Below are positions 8,741 to 18,018 of a DNA stretch of 64,000 bases, one piece after another. Positions within the stretch are counted from its first letter, which is position 1; every line of letters begins with the position of its first letter. Under the pieces are notes generated by a model. That model did no database searches, had not been told where the DNA came from, and saw nothing but the letters and a program-made list of their open reading frames with translations. The stretch spans positions 1 through 64,000 of the forward strand of contig JAFRTG010000026.1 of NCBI GenBank assembly GCA_017427265.1, written 5' to 3'. The DNA comes from Oscillospiraceae bacterium (GTDB taxonomy: Bacteria; Bacillota; Clostridia; Oscillospirales; Ruminococcaceae). The translations under genes were made by a program, and so were the position numbers.

Positions 8741-9732
8741 AACTGACTGAATTCATCAAAGACCGTTTCACGGCCTATCTGATCTTTGTGCTGACATGGG
8801 TGCTTATGCTGATTTTCCTTTTTACATTTCATGTGCAGACGGAAGCCGTTGTGATTGCAAGTGTACTGCTCTGGATCGGCCGGTGTATTGCAGAAGCATG
8901 GGAATTCCTCCGGAAAAAGCAGTTTTACGATAAGCTGCTGCATGATCTGAGTGAACTGGATCAGAAATATCTGCTGTCGGAAATGATCGGGGAACCGGAA
9001 TTCCGTGAGGGCAGAATCCTCAGCGAAGTCATGCGGGAAACCAATAAATCCATGTGTGAGCAGATCGGGCTGCACCGCCGCGCAAACTCGGATTTCCGGG
9101 AGTATATCGAGCTCTGGGTACATGAAATTAAGCTGCCGGTTGCGAGCCTGCAGCTGATGTGCCACAATGACGGCAATGTGAAATATGCGGAGCAGCTCAA
9201 ACGGATTGATGACTATATTGAGAATGTGCTGTATTATGCGCGGAGCCGCAATGCCGAAAAGGATTATCTCATCAAACCGGTTTCGCTGAAACGTGTCTTT
9301 ACGGATACGGCGATCCGGAACCGCGAAGAACTGCAGCAGCGGGGCATTTCGCTCAGTACGGAAAAGCTGGATGCGGAAGTGATGACTGATGCCAAATGGC
9401 TCGGCTTCATGTTCGGGCAGCTGATGAACAACAGCATGAAATACGGTGCGGATGCAATCACGGTCACGGCAGAGGATACCCCGGAAGCGACCGTTCTGCG
9501 CTTCCGCGACAACGGCATCGGCATTCCGGAAAGCGACCTGCCCTGCATCTTTGAAAAATCCTTTACGGGCGAAAACGGCCGGACGCACAGCAAATCGACC
9601 GGCATGGGACTCTATATTGTCAGGCAGCTCTGCGAAAAACTCGGTCACAGTGTTGCGGCAGAATCTGTTCAGGGAGAATATACAGAGATTATCATGACCT
9701 TCGGCAAAAATGACCTGCATGATGTAAGATGA
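8737..9732 (+). CDS. intramembrane-sensing histidine kinase, BceS-like
   Basis: The 331-residue kinase has two N-terminal membrane helices (about 11-31 and 36-56) with almost no extracellular loop, the hallmark of intramembrane-sensing kinases that read the state of a partner ABC transporter. The phosphorylated His is residue 129 (LWVHEIKLPVA). The ATPase domain shows the N box (LMNNSMKYGA), G1 (DNGIGIP), and F/G2 region (KSTGMGLYIV). Its last codons overlap an inverted repeat that belongs to the regulatory region of the downstream ABC genes. Confidence 0.9.
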   Translation: MKLTEFIKDRFTAYLIFVLTWVLMLIFLFTFHVQTEAVVIASVLLWIGRCIAEAWEFLRKKQFYDKLLHDLSELDQKYLLSEMIGEPEFREGRILSEVMRETNKSMCEQIGLHRRANSDFREYIELWVHEIKLPVASLQLMCHNDGNVKYAEQLKRIDDYIENVLYYARSRNAEKDYLIKPVSLKRVFTDTAIRNREELQQRGISLSTEKLDAEVMTDAKWLGFMFGQLMNNSMKYGADAITVTAEDTPEATVLRFRDNGIGIPESDLPCIFEKSFTGENGRTHSKSTGMGLYIVRQLCEKLGHSVAAESVQGEYTEIIMTFGKNDLHDVR

Positions 9733-9740
9733 ACCGCATC

Positions 9741-9754
9741 TTACAAAAATGTAA
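9741..9754. promoter_or_regulatory. BceR-type operator
   Basis: TTACA-AAAA-TGTAA is a perfect inverted repeat of the form TNACA-N4-TGTAA described for Bce-type response regulators. It sits about 20 nt upstream of the -35 box of the transporter operon. A second inverted repeat (TGTAAGATG / CATCTTACA, 9723-9745) overlaps it. Confidence 0.7.
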
Positions 9755-9774
9755 TGTTCCGTAAGATGAAACAA

Positions 9775-9803
9775 GCGACAACGCCGCCGGAATATGCTAT
9801 ACT
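9775..9803 (+). promoter_or_regulatory. promoter of the ABC transporter operon
   Basis: A poor -35 (GCGACA, 9775-9780), 17-nt spacer and TATACT (9798-9803) with extended TGC. A weak -35 next to an upstream operator fits an activator-dependent promoter. Confidence 0.6.
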
Positions 9804-9858
9804 GTAATCACCGAAGGGGGAAAGCCCCTCTGAAACATGAAACAGAAAGGTGATTCTT

Positions 9859-10053
9859 ATGAAAATCAATAACAAAACTTCCATGATGATTTCCGGCATT
9901 GCAATGGCGCTCTCGCTGCTCAGCTGCATCATTTATTTTGCGCAGACAAAGACATTCGACAGCGCAGCAGGCGGCATTCTTGCAGCAAACACAGCGCTTT
10001 ACTGCTATTATTCCGAAGCATACCGGAAGCAGCAGAATGCTGCACGCAGCTGA
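9859..10053 (+). CDS. small membrane protein in the Bce-type operon
   Basis: The ATG at 9859 is 8 nt after AGAAAGG; a GTG at 9850 overlaps that site and is less likely. The 64-residue product has one or two short hydrophobic segments (about residues 6-25 and 38-50) and no recognisable domain. It is first in the transporter operon, 35 nt before the ATPase. It may be a transporter-associated small protein; function unknown. Confidence 0.6.
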   Translation: MKINNKTSMMISGIAMALSLLSCIIYFAQTKTFDSAAGGILAANTALYCYYSEAYRKQQNAARS

Positions 10054-10088
10054 ACGGAACACATCACAGGGGAAACAGGAAGGTTGTT

Positions 10089-10856
10089 ATGGAACAGATT
10101 CTCAGAATTGAAAATATTGAGAAATACTACGGAAGCAAGTCCAGTCTGACGAAAGCAATCGACGACATTTCGTTTGCGGTGCAGAAGGGTGAGTTCACGG
10201 CGATCATGGGCGCATCGGGCAGCGGCAAGACCACGCTGCTCAACTGCATTTCCACAATCGACCGCGTGACCGCAGGCCACATTTATCTGGAAAATACAGA
10301 TATCACGACGCTCAAGGGCAGGGAACTGAACAGCTTCCGACGCGAAAAGCTCGGCTTTATCTTTCAGGATTTCAACCTGCTGGATACACTGACTGCCTAT
10401 GAGAATATCGCACTCGCACTCTCCATTCAGAAGAAGCCGGCAAAGGAAATTGACAAAGCGGTGAAGCATGTCGCGGAACAGCTCGGCATCACGGAGGTGC
10501 TGGAGAAGTACCCGTATCAGATGTCCGGCGGACAGAAGCAGCGTGTCGCGTCGGCGCGTGCGATTGTCACAAGCCCGGAGCTGGTGCTGGCCGACGAACC
10601 GACCGGCGCACTGGATTCCAAAGCTGCAAAAATGCTGCTGGAACGCTTCCGCTATCTGAACACCGAATGCGGCGCCACGATCATGATGGTCACGCACGAC
10701 AGCTTCACGGCAAGCTACGCAGGCCGCGTCATCTTTATCAAGGACGGCAAAATCTTCAATGAGATCAACAGAGGCTCCGACAGCCGCAAGCAGTTCTTTG
10801 ACCGGATCATAGATGTGGTGACACTGCTGGGAGGTGACGTCAGCGATGCTCTGTAA
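10089..10856 (+). CDS. ABC transporter ATPase, BceA-like
   Basis: The 255-residue ATPase has Walker A (GASGSGKTT), Q-loop (FQDFN), signature (MSGGQKQR), Walker B (LVLADEPTG) and the H-loop (MVTHDS). It is of the MacB/BceA type that pairs with FtsX-like permeases to remove or release cell-wall-active peptides from their targets. The stop lies inside the start region of the permease gene, so the two are coupled. The start has AGGAAGG about 9 nt upstream. Confidence 0.93.
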   Translation: MEQILRIENIEKYYGSKSSLTKAIDDISFAVQKGEFTAIMGASGSGKTTLLNCISTIDRVTAGHIYLENTDITTLKGRELNSFRREKLGFIFQDFNLLDTLTAYENIALALSIQKKPAKEIDKAVKHVAEQLGITEVLEKYPYQMSGGQKQRVASARAIVTSPELVLADEPTGALDSKAAKMLLERFRYLNTECGATIMMVTHDSFTASYAGRVIFIKDGKIFNEINRGSDSRKQFFDRIIDVVTLLGGDVSDAL

Positions 10857-12921
10857 GCTCTCTGTCAGCAACATCCGCCGCAGTCTGCGCGATTATGCGA
10901 TCTATTTTTTTACACTGCTCATCGGTGTGTCCGTGTTTTATGTGTTCAATGCAATCGGCGGACAGGCTTCCATGATGGAGCTCGGCGAATCAAAAAACGA
11001 GATCGTCGTCCTGATTACAAACGCGCTCTCGTATGTCAGCATTTTTGTCGCCGGCGTGCTCGGCCTGCTGATTGTCTATGCAAGCCGCTTTCTGATGAAG
11101 CGCCGGAACCGGGAATTCGCGCTGTATATGACGCTCGGTATGAGCAAGGGCAAAATTTCAGCCATTCTGCTGCTGGAAACGGTCATCATCGGTGTTCTGT
11201 CGCTTGGCACAGGACTGCTGCTCGGCATCGGGCTTTCGCAGCTGATGAGCGCACTGGTTGCGCATCTGTTTGAAGCAGATATGTCCGCCTACCGCTTCAT
11301 GATCTCCGGCAATGCGATTGTCAAGACCGTGATCTTTTTTGCGGTGATGTATCTTGTCGTGATGGTGTTCAACAGCGTGATGATCAGCCGGTTCAAGCTC
11401 ATTGACCTGATGCAGTCCGGCAAAAAATCGGAGCAGATCAAGCTGAAAAATCCTGTGCTCTGCGTCATCATTTTTCTGCTTTCGGCAGCGGTTCTCGGAT
11501 ACACCTATTATCAGGTCGGCTGGAATTACGACGGCCTGAACCGCACAAAATGTCTGCTGAGCTTTGCTGCGGGAACCGTCACGACGTTTCTGCTTTTCTG
11601 GTCTGTTGCAGGCATGCTGCTGCGCGTCATGATGTCAGCAAAAAACACCTATTTCCGCAGCCTGAATGCATTCACCTTCCGGCAGATCAGCAGCAAGATC
11701 AACACAGCGGTCCTTTCGATGAGTGTGATCTGCCTGATGCTGTTCATCACGATCTGCACACTGACATCTGCTTTTTCCATCCGCAATTCGATGAACGCCA
11801 ATCTCAGGGAGCTTTGCCCTGCTGATTTTGAGATCGAATGGGGCGCCTATTCGGATAAAGAGCTCGAAACGCCGGTCTTTGAGGACATCGTTGAAAAATA
11901 CGAAATCAACGGTTTTGATATCAACGAATATTTCCGTGAATCCGTGCATTTTCACATTTATGAGGATTCTTCCCTGACACTCGGCACATTTCTGGGCAAT
12001 CAGCTTGAAGCGATCCGGGCAGAGTTCCCGTTTCTCAGGTATGATACAGTGGAAACGGTTGTCCGGCTGAGTGACTATAACAAGCTGCTGCAGCTTTACG
12101 GCAAGGAGCCGCTCGAAATGAACGCGGATGAATGCATCATACTGGCCAACTATTCCTCGATGATCGACGTCCGGAACAGGGTGCTCTCTCTCAATCAGTC
12201 GGTCGAGGTATTCGGACACACGCTGCATTCCCGTTATCCGGGCTGTGTGGACGGCTTCATTTCGATGTCGGGAAGCCGTACCAATCTCGGAATCATTGTG
12301 ATTCCGGATGAAATTGCAGATGAACGCTTTGCATCCAGGGATTATTTCATCGGCCGCTATGCTGCAGAATCCGAGGAACAGAACGCAGAGATCGAAAAAG
12401 CAGTCAAGAAACAGTTTGATCTGATGCTCCGTGCGGATTCTGATTACCGGGAATATACCGCGGACGGCGAACCGACAGTTTATAACTGGAGCATGACGAC
12501 ATCCAAAATTGACATCTGCGATGACAGCATCGGCATCGGCGCACTGATTACATTCCTGGGGCTCTATATCGGACTGATCTTTCTGATTTCCTGCGGCGCG
12601 GTTCTGGCGCTCAAGGAGCTTTCGGAGAGCGTGGACAGCATTCCGCGCTATGTCATGCTGCGAAAGATCGGCGCAGAGGAGAAAGAAATCACAAAGTCGC
12701 TGCTGATTCAGACAGGATTTTTCTTTCTGCTGCCGCTGCTGCTTGCGTGTATCCATTCTGCCGTCGGCATGAAGTTTGCGGTTTATGTACTGAGCGTTTT
12801 CGGAACAGAAGACATCGGTGCTTCGATTCTTTCGACATCGCTGATTCTGCTGCTGATCTACGGCGGATACTTCCTCATCACGTATTCGTGCAGCAAGGGG
12901 ATTGTCAAAGAACGCAAATAA
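10846..12921 (+). CDS. FtsX-type ABC permease, BceB-like
   Basis: ATG 10846 lies 11 nt after GGGAGG inside the ATPase gene; GTG 10834 in the same frame is an alternative. The 691-residue protein has about ten membrane helices, with an FtsX-like block near residues 60-200, a second near the C terminus, and a large extracytoplasmic domain of over 200 residues between helices 7 and 8 (starting after AFSIRNSMN). That layout is diagnostic for BceB. It acts as transporter and as sensor for the upstream kinase. A hairpin terminator follows. Confidence 0.92.
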   Translation: MLCKLSVSNIRRSLRDYAIYFFTLLIGVSVFYVFNAIGGQASMMELGESKNEIVVLITNALSYVSIFVAGVLGLLIVYASRFLMKRRNREFALYMTLGMSKGKISAILLLETVIIGVLSLGTGLLLGIGLSQLMSALVAHLFEADMSAYRFMISGNAIVKTVIFFAVMYLVVMVFNSVMISRFKLIDLMQSGKKSEQIKLKNPVLCVIIFLLSAAVLGYTYYQVGWNYDGLNRTKCLLSFAAGTVTTFLLFWSVAGMLLRVMMSAKNTYFRSLNAFTFRQISSKINTAVLSMSVICLMLFITICTLTSAFSIRNSMNANLRELCPADFEIEWGAYSDKELETPVFEDIVEKYEINGFDINEYFRESVHFHIYEDSSLTLGTFLGNQLEAIRAEFPFLRYDTVETVVRLSDYNKLLQLYGKEPLEMNADECIILANYSSMIDVRNRVLSLNQSVEVFGHTLHSRYPGCVDGFISMSGSRTNLGIIVIPDEIADERFASRDYFIGRYAAESEEQNAEIEKAVKKQFDLMLRADSDYREYTADGEPTVYNWSMTTSKIDICDDSIGIGALITFLGLYIGLIFLISCGAVLALKELSESVDSIPRYVMLRKIGAEEKEITKSLLIQTGFFFLLPLLLACIHSAVGMKFAVYVLSVFGTEDIGASILSTSLILLLIYGGYFLITYSCSKGIVKERK

Positions 12922-12951
12922 TCTGAACCGCCGCCTGCAATCATGCAGCCC

Positions 12952-12983
12952 GCAGCGCCCTCAGAGGATTCTGGGGGCGCTGC
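12952..12983 (+). terminator. terminator-like hairpin after the Bce operon
   Basis: GCAGCGCCC pairs with GGGCGCTGC around a 13-nt loop, 30 nt after the permease stop. There is no clear T-run, so it may act as a 3' stabiliser or weak terminator. Confidence 0.5.
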
Positions 12984-13003
12984 GGCGCATTTGATGCCTG
13001 CAT

Positions 13004-13300
13004 GATCTAAAGTTCCCCGGCAGAAAACACGAATCTGAAAGAATCCTTGCTCTCATCTTGCTTTTTACGTGGATATTTGCTATAAGCGGGCAGCGCCCGC
13101 CTGCATTGATCTAAAGCTCTCCGGCAGAAAACATGAATCTGAAAGAATCTTTGCTCTCATCTTGCTTTTTACGTGGATATTTGCTATAAGTGGGCAGCGC
13201 CCGCCTGCATGATCTAAAGCTCTCCGGCAGAAAACACGAATCTGAAAGAATCCTTGCTCTCATCTTGCTTTTTACATTATTATTTGCTATAATAGAAGCA
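13004..13300. repeat. three tandem copies of a ~103-nt promoter-bearing repeat
   Basis: GATCTAAAG starts at 13004, 13108 and 13211 (periods 104 and 103 nt), and nearly the whole unit is conserved. Each unit contains TTGCTT-N17-TATAA(G/T): 13058-13086, a middle copy, and 13265-13293. Only the last copy has a perfect TATAAT; the first two read TATAAG. The joins between units carry GCGGGCAGCGCCCGC palindromes, a module also seen dispersed at 21538 and 29837-29978. Confidence 0.85.
13265..13293 (+). promoter_or_regulatory. promoter of the zinc-ribbon protein gene
   Basis: TTGCTT (13265-13270), 17-nt spacer, extended TG and TATAAT (13288-13293), 55 nt upstream of the start. It is the third copy of the tandem repeat. 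Confidence 0.7.
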
Positions 13301-13348
13301 TGTTTCGATCTGAAACGACATAACGAACGCGATAAAGCGGAGGTACCT

Positions 13349-15820
13349 ATGATTATTTGTCCGAATTGCGGAGCGGAATATACCGTTGATCCGGAGAAAT
13401 GCGCGGTCTGCGGAGCGGAGCTCGAAGAGCATTCTGCGCCGGATCTGTTTGCGGCTGCACTTGAGCAGGAAAAGACCGCAGAGAGCAAACGCCGCGAGAT
13501 CCGCGAGCAGTTTCACCGGATGCGAACAACAAAACCGGAACCGGATGCAATGCAGTCCGAAGCGTCTGCCGAAGATCCGGCAGAGCAGGATGAAGTGCAG
13601 GAGCGGCCGGCGCAGTCCAAAAAGAATCCCCGCGGCCTGAAAATTGCGGCGGGGCTGACTGCTGCTGTCCTGCTGACAGGCACGGCGGTCTATGCATGGA
13701 ACGGCGACAAGCCGAGCGGCTTTGTGCACAGCAATACGGCCGCGGTCTATCTGAAAGACAAAAGCCTGTGGATATTCAACGGGCAGGACGGAAAAACCAT
13801 GTGTCTGCACGATGATGTGATTCCGGACAATGTTTTCAACCAGTGCGGAATCCCGGTTACACGGATGATGCAGGATATGGTGCATTTCAGCGAGGACGGC
13901 GAAACGGTCTATTACCCTGTTTTTCATACGGATGTCGCTGTTGACACCGGGGAATGGGTGATTGTAGACTACATGAGCCGCCGCTTTTCCGAGCCTGCAA
14001 CGGAAACCAAAGTTGCAGAGATCAACACACTGCATCTTTACGGCAATGAAGACCGTACTTATGGGTATGTGAATCAATCGCCGCTTCATACCGGGGATCA
14101 GCCTCTCTCACAGTCGTCCGCGGATCTTCCGTTCCTGTTCTGCGGCGATGCGCTCTATTACCGGAATGCGGACGGTGCGTTCTGCTGTACGGAGAACGGT
14201 GAAACGACGGAGCTTGCGCCCGGTGTACAGCGCTTCTGGCAGGTGCCCGGCACGGAGGGCATCTATTATCTTGTGACGGACAATCCGAATAACGAAGGCA
14301 GGTTCCCTGCTTCCTATTACAGCAGTTCGTCATTCGGTAACAGTAAAAACGATAAAATTGAAAACATGCATGTCGATGAATCCACATTTGAATTGATAGA
14401 CTTGTGGGGCAGTGGCAGTGAATCGGAATCCGCGTATTCGTATGCGCCGTTCCGGCTGTACCATCTGCTGCCGGGTGCAGAACCGGAGGAGATCTGCATG
14501 ACAGACGGTGATCCGGAAAGCATTGTGACGCGGTTTTATTCGATCAATGTGAAATGTCCGCAATATCTGTACTATACGCTGCGGACGGCAGAGCAGAAGA
14601 AAGAGCTGCGGCGCATTGAGGTGACGACCGGCGCATCTGAGCTTATCATGAATGAGGAAAAATTCAGAGAGAGCTTGCCGCCGGAGAAGGATCCGGACTG
14701 TTCAAATCTCGCATATATTGTCCATCAAATCTATCCGGACGGCTCCTGCTATTTTGGTGTGAAGCTCGGTGGGGGAACCACCAAAATCGTCAGTTACAAT
14801 TATGACCCGTATGATTCGGAAAACGACAATCAGACAAATTCGTATTTTTTTACCGTTGAGGATCCGGATGCGTCTGAATCGAATACTTTATATGCGGAGC
14901 CGAAGAATGTGGATGTTATAGCAGCTGCGGAACGTGCGATTATGGATTTTGATATGGGTTCCATGATGATGTTTTATTATGACCCGAAATCCACACCGGA
15001 CGTTCAGTATCTGACCGAAGTTTCGCTTACCGGCTCAACGGGCTGTGCGGCTGCTGCGGACGAACCGTATCTGGCAGTAATTGGAAATACCAATTCCGTT
15101 GTGCGCTTTTATCACGGTGCTGAAAAGATGCCGAGCGATGACAAAACACAATGGCCGTATTTCGGCGGTATGCTGTTTTCACCGCACGGAAGCCTGTTCC
15201 TCGGAGTAACGATGTTTCATTACGACGGCACAATCAGATACAGCGATGACAGCAGTCCGGAAGACGAAACGGACGACATTCCGCCGTTTGAGTACTGTAT
15301 GATCCGGCTCACGCCGCAGGGCGCCGGTACGCAGGAACATGCAACTGCTGCACGCTATTATGAGATCAATGCGGAAAAGCCGGAGCTGCTCTGGCTGAAA
15401 AAACCGCTCGTCGTGGATAAAAGTCACTACGGAGACTATATACTCTCCAGCGACAACGGCGATCTTGGGGGCAGGGTATCGCCCGGCAGCTGCCGCTATT
15501 CACCAAAACGCGATGCGCTTTATTATGTGAATGAAACACAGAAGCCTGCATCGCTTGCTGCGGACAAGCGGCTGGTGCTCGGACGGGAGTCTTATTACGG
15601 GACGCTGGAATGCTACCGGGACGGCCAAAAGAAAGAGATTTCGGAGGCGGTATCTGATTTTTATCCGTATGATACCGGAGAGGATGAAATCCTCTATCTG
15701 ATTAGCAATACGGACAGCCAGACGGGCGCGCTCTGCTTTATGTCTGAGCGGAAGCGCTACTGCGCAGATTACCATGCAACAAGACTGCTTGCTGTTCTGC
15801 CCGTTCCGGAGAAGAAATAA
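13349..15820 (+). CDS. zinc-ribbon membrane protein with large extracytoplasmic WD/TolB-like domain
   Basis: ATG 13349 follows GCGGAGGT. The 823-residue protein begins with a four-Cys zinc ribbon (Cys4, Cys7, Cys18, Cys21). A charged helical linker follows, then one membrane helix (about 97-117) and about 700 extracytoplasmic residues. The outer part has many short beta-like repeats with Tyr-rich segments (ALYYRNADG, YLYYTLRT, YLISNTDSQT), suggestive of a DUF5050/TolB-type propeller. Such proteins are common and uncharacterised in Clostridia; the role may be envelope sensing. A frame upstream to 13190 is open but runs through the repeat and lacks a start signal. It is monocistronic. Confidence 0.75.
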   Translation: MIICPNCGAEYTVDPEKCAVCGAELEEHSAPDLFAAALEQEKTAESKRREIREQFHRMRTTKPEPDAMQSEASAEDPAEQDEVQERPAQSKKNPRGLKIAAGLTAAVLLTGTAVYAWNGDKPSGFVHSNTAAVYLKDKSLWIFNGQDGKTMCLHDDVIPDNVFNQCGIPVTRMMQDMVHFSEDGETVYYPVFHTDVAVDTGEWVIVDYMSRRFSEPATETKVAEINTLHLYGNEDRTYGYVNQSPLHTGDQPLSQSSADLPFLFCGDALYYRNADGAFCCTENGETTELAPGVQRFWQVPGTEGIYYLVTDNPNNEGRFPASYYSSSSFGNSKNDKIENMHVDESTFELIDLWGSGSESESAYSYAPFRLYHLLPGAEPEEICMTDGDPESIVTRFYSINVKCPQYLYYTLRTAEQKKELRRIEVTTGASELIMNEEKFRESLPPEKDPDCSNLAYIVHQIYPDGSCYFGVKLGGGTTKIVSYNYDPYDSENDNQTNSYFFTVEDPDASESNTLYAEPKNVDVIAAAERAIMDFDMGSMMMFYYDPKSTPDVQYLTEVSLTGSTGCAAAADEPYLAVIGNTNSVVRFYHGAEKMPSDDKTQWPYFGGMLFSPHGSLFLGVTMFHYDGTIRYSDDSSPEDETDDIPPFEYCMIRLTPQGAGTQEHATAARYYEINAEKPELLWLKKPLVVDKSHYGDYILSSDNGDLGGRVSPGSCRYSPKRDALYYVNETQKPASLAADKRLVLGRESYYGTLECYRDGQKKEISEAVSDFYPYDTGEDEILYLISNTDSQTGALCFMSERKRYCADYHATRLLAVLPVPEKK

Positions 15821-15902
15821 CACAGTTCCGTCTCCGGAGCTTTCCAGAGAATATTTATTGAGAAAAAAGGCGTCGGCTACTGGAACCGGCGCTTTTGTCT
15901 GT

Positions 15903-16012
15903 CGATCGGGAGGTATCTCCGATGAATTAAAATGGGGTCTGGGGATACGTCCCCGGTGGGAGTTTGAGGGCAAAGCCCTCATTACAGATCATCGCGCAGC
16001 GATACCTTTTTC
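15903..16012 (+). repeat. mosaic hairpin repeat (B family), copy 1
   Basis: It begins after a GGCGTCGG...CCGGCGC hairpin and ends in GCAGCGATACCTTTTT. It includes the palindromes GGGGATACGTCCCC, GAGGGCAAAGCCCTC and ATCGCGCAGCGAT. Near-identical strings recur at 32268, 56899 and 62334-62815. Confidence 0.8.
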
Positions 16013-16019
16013 CACAAAC

Positions 16020-16050
16020 AAAATGCCCCTGCAGGCGCAGGGGCATTTTT
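16020..16050. terminator. bidirectional terminator
   Basis: AATGCCCCTGC and GCAGGGGCATT form a perfect 11-bp stem with a 4-nt loop, flanked by A- and T-runs. It can serve the zinc-ribbon gene and the convergent gene at 16083-16397. Confidence 0.85.
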
Positions 16051-16082
16051 GTACTTGTTTCACGCATTGCGGAAGAACGCAA

Positions 16083-16397
16083 TTATCTGTGTGTCAACTC
16101 GATATATGTCACGCCGGCGCTGCTCTTTCTGTAGTAGAGCAGCAGGAATTTTGCAATGTCGTGCTCAGACACCTGCTTGTTGACGGAGGAGGTGACTGCT
16201 GCGCCGACAGCTGCGCCGACTGCTGCACCGATCGGGCCGGCAATGAGCAGACCCGGCAGTGCGCCGATCAGGCCGCCGCCGATGGCGTCTCCCGTTTTTC
16301 TCTCGTAAAACTGCTTTGCACCGCCCTCAAGCCGGATGACAGTCTCATCTCTGAGGACAGCAGCTTCCAGTTCGGAATATGTACTGACAGTAATCAT
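16083..16397 (-). CDS. small glycine-zipper protein
   Basis: This 104-residue protein starts at 16397, with an AAAAGGAGG site upstream on the minus strand. Its middle (residues about 38-70) is a glycine-zipper-like hydrophobic hairpin (GGGLIGALPGLLIAGPIGAA), able to form a membrane-spanning or oligomerising segment. The flanks are hydrophilic. No family is firmly recognised; glycine-zipper proteins often act in envelope stress. It ends toward the bidirectional terminator at 16020-16050. Confidence 0.65.
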   Translation of the reverse strand: MITVSTYSELEAAVLRDETVIRLEGGAKQFYERKTGDAIGGGLIGALPGLLIAGPIGAAVGAAVGAAVTSSVNKQVSEHDIAKFLLLYYRKSSAGVTYIELTHR

Positions 16398-16529
16398 TTT
16401 GAAAACCTCCTTTTCTGCCGGATACCGGCTTTTTCATTATTATACTGTAAAAGGAGCATGTTGTCAAGCGTATTTTTGTAAATTTCATCTTAAAAAGCCA
16501 TAAGGTTTGATTTTTCCGGTCGCACGCGA

Positions 16530-17933
16530 TCAGTTTTTCAGCGCATGGCCGGACAGCTTCAGGTCAACAGACGCAGAGACAGTCTGCCGGTCCGCGATGG
16601 ATTTCGCGCGCCAGACGCCGCTGCGGTAGCGCAGCCAGCCGACCAGCCCCGTCACCGTCCATGTTACGCAGGTCGTGTACCAGATTGCCCGGTAATCCAT
16701 ACCGAGCACACCGATCATCACCAGCGCGCCGAGAATCCGGCAGGCAACCTCTGCGAGCCCGTTCATCATCGCATAGCCCGTATCGCCCGCGCCGTTCAGG
16801 AAGCCGCGGATAACATGAATCGAGCCGAGCGGGACATAGCAAAGCGATGTGACGCGCAGCGCAAATGCCCCCAGAGAGATCGCTTCCGAACCCGAAATAA
16901 ACACGCGGATAATCGACGCGCCGCAGATCCAGAACACGGTCATCATCACGACTGCCAGCACGGAGGATGTTTGCAGACCCGCCCGCAGACCGCGCTCCGC
17001 ACGCTTGTGCGCTCCTGCACCGATGTTCTGTCCGGCAAAGGTCGCAAGCGATGCATTCAGCGAGAAGAACGGCTGCTGAACCAGCTGTTCCACGCGCATG
17101 GAAGCCGTGTAGGCCGTCATGACGGTCTTGCCGAAGCTGTTTGTGACACGCTGCAGCGCGACCATCGAGACTGCGATCAGTGCGCTCTGCATGGCAATCG
17201 GCAGACCTGTCCGGATGCAGAGCACCATCATATTTTTATCCGTGCGGAGATCCTCTGCGTTCATGTGCAGCTCCGGAATGCGGCGGAATGCATACACCGT
17301 GCACGCACCCGCCGAAACGCACTGCGCGATGACGGTTGCAATCGCGGCGCCCTGTACGCCGGTATGCAGCACCATGACAAACAGCAGGTCGAGCACGATG
17401 TTCAGTGCACAGGAGATGCCGAGAAATATCAGCGGCGTCCGCGAATCGCCGAGTGCGCGCATGACTGCGTTGATCCAGTTATACGCCGCCACCGCGACCG
17501 TTCCCGCACAGGCAATCCGCATATAGCTGACTGACATGGCAATCAGCTCCGGGTCTGTATTCATCATCCGCAGCACGGGCTCTGTCAGGATGCACGAGAT
17601 CAGGCTGATGACCAGACCGAACACGGCCGTTACGAGCGCGGAGTTCCAGATGGCAGAGCGCATCTTTTTCATCATGCCCGCACCGAAAAACTGTGCCGTG
17701 ATGATGCCTGCGCCGGTTGCCAGACCAAGGCAGAGCGTATAGAACAGGTAGGTTACGGAGCCGGTTGCGCCGACGGCCGCAAGCGCATCGTCGCCGAGCT
17801 TTTTTCCGACGATTGCCGTATCTGCTGCATTATAGACCTGCTGGAGCAGATTGCCTGCCAGCAGGGGGAGAGAAAACCGGATGATATGCCTCGCCTCGCT
17901 GCCGGTTGTCATATCAATCACTGTTTTACGCAT
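16530..17933 (-). CDS. MATE-family multidrug efflux transporter
   Basis: The 467-residue protein has 12 predicted membrane helices and the MATE fold. The N-terminal signature is visible (LPLLAGNLLQQVYNAADTAIVGK), and the second half repeats it (FFSLNASLATFAGQNIGAG). MATE proteins export cationic drugs or metabolites using Na+ or H+ gradients. The start at 17933 has AAGGAAG upstream. Two leftward promoters lie upstream, one with an operator-like inverted repeat in its spacer, so expression is probably repressor-controlled. Confidence 0.92.
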   Translation of the reverse strand: MRKTVIDMTTGSEARHIIRFSLPLLAGNLLQQVYNAADTAIVGKKLGDDALAAVGATGSVTYLFYTLCLGLATGAGIITAQFFGAGMMKKMRSAIWNSALVTAVFGLVISLISCILTEPVLRMMNTDPELIAMSVSYMRIACAGTVAVAAYNWINAVMRALGDSRTPLIFLGISCALNIVLDLLFVMVLHTGVQGAAIATVIAQCVSAGACTVYAFRRIPELHMNAEDLRTDKNMMVLCIRTGLPIAMQSALIAVSMVALQRVTNSFGKTVMTAYTASMRVEQLVQQPFFSLNASLATFAGQNIGAGAHKRAERGLRAGLQTSSVLAVVMMTVFWICGASIIRVFISGSEAISLGAFALRVTSLCYVPLGSIHVIRGFLNGAGDTGYAMMNGLAEVACRILGALVMIGVLGMDYRAIWYTTCVTWTVTGLVGWLRYRSGVWRAKSIADRQTVSASVDLKLSGHALKN

Positions 17934-17990
17934 GACCGTCGCTTCCTTTCTGAACCGTGCTTTACATTTCCCAAACAGAATTTAACATAT

Positions 17991-18018
17991 TCTATACTTT
18001 CGATACGAAAAGTATCAA
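17991..18018 (-). promoter_or_regulatory. proximal MATE promoter with operator-like palindrome
   Basis: On the minus strand TTGATA (18018-18013) and TATAGA (17996-17991) are 16 nt apart. The spacer and edges hold the near-perfect inverted repeat ATACTTTTCGTATCGAAAGTAT (17994-18015), the size and position expected for a MarR/TetR-type repressor site. Confidence 0.55.

Noticed and set aside
9899..10111. Frame overlapping the small membrane protein
   Set aside because: It is out of frame with the well-placed ATG 9859 and has no own ribosome binding site.
13004..13300. CRISPR-like tandem array
   Set aside because: Units are over 100 nt, contiguous, with no variable spacers and contain promoter sequences.
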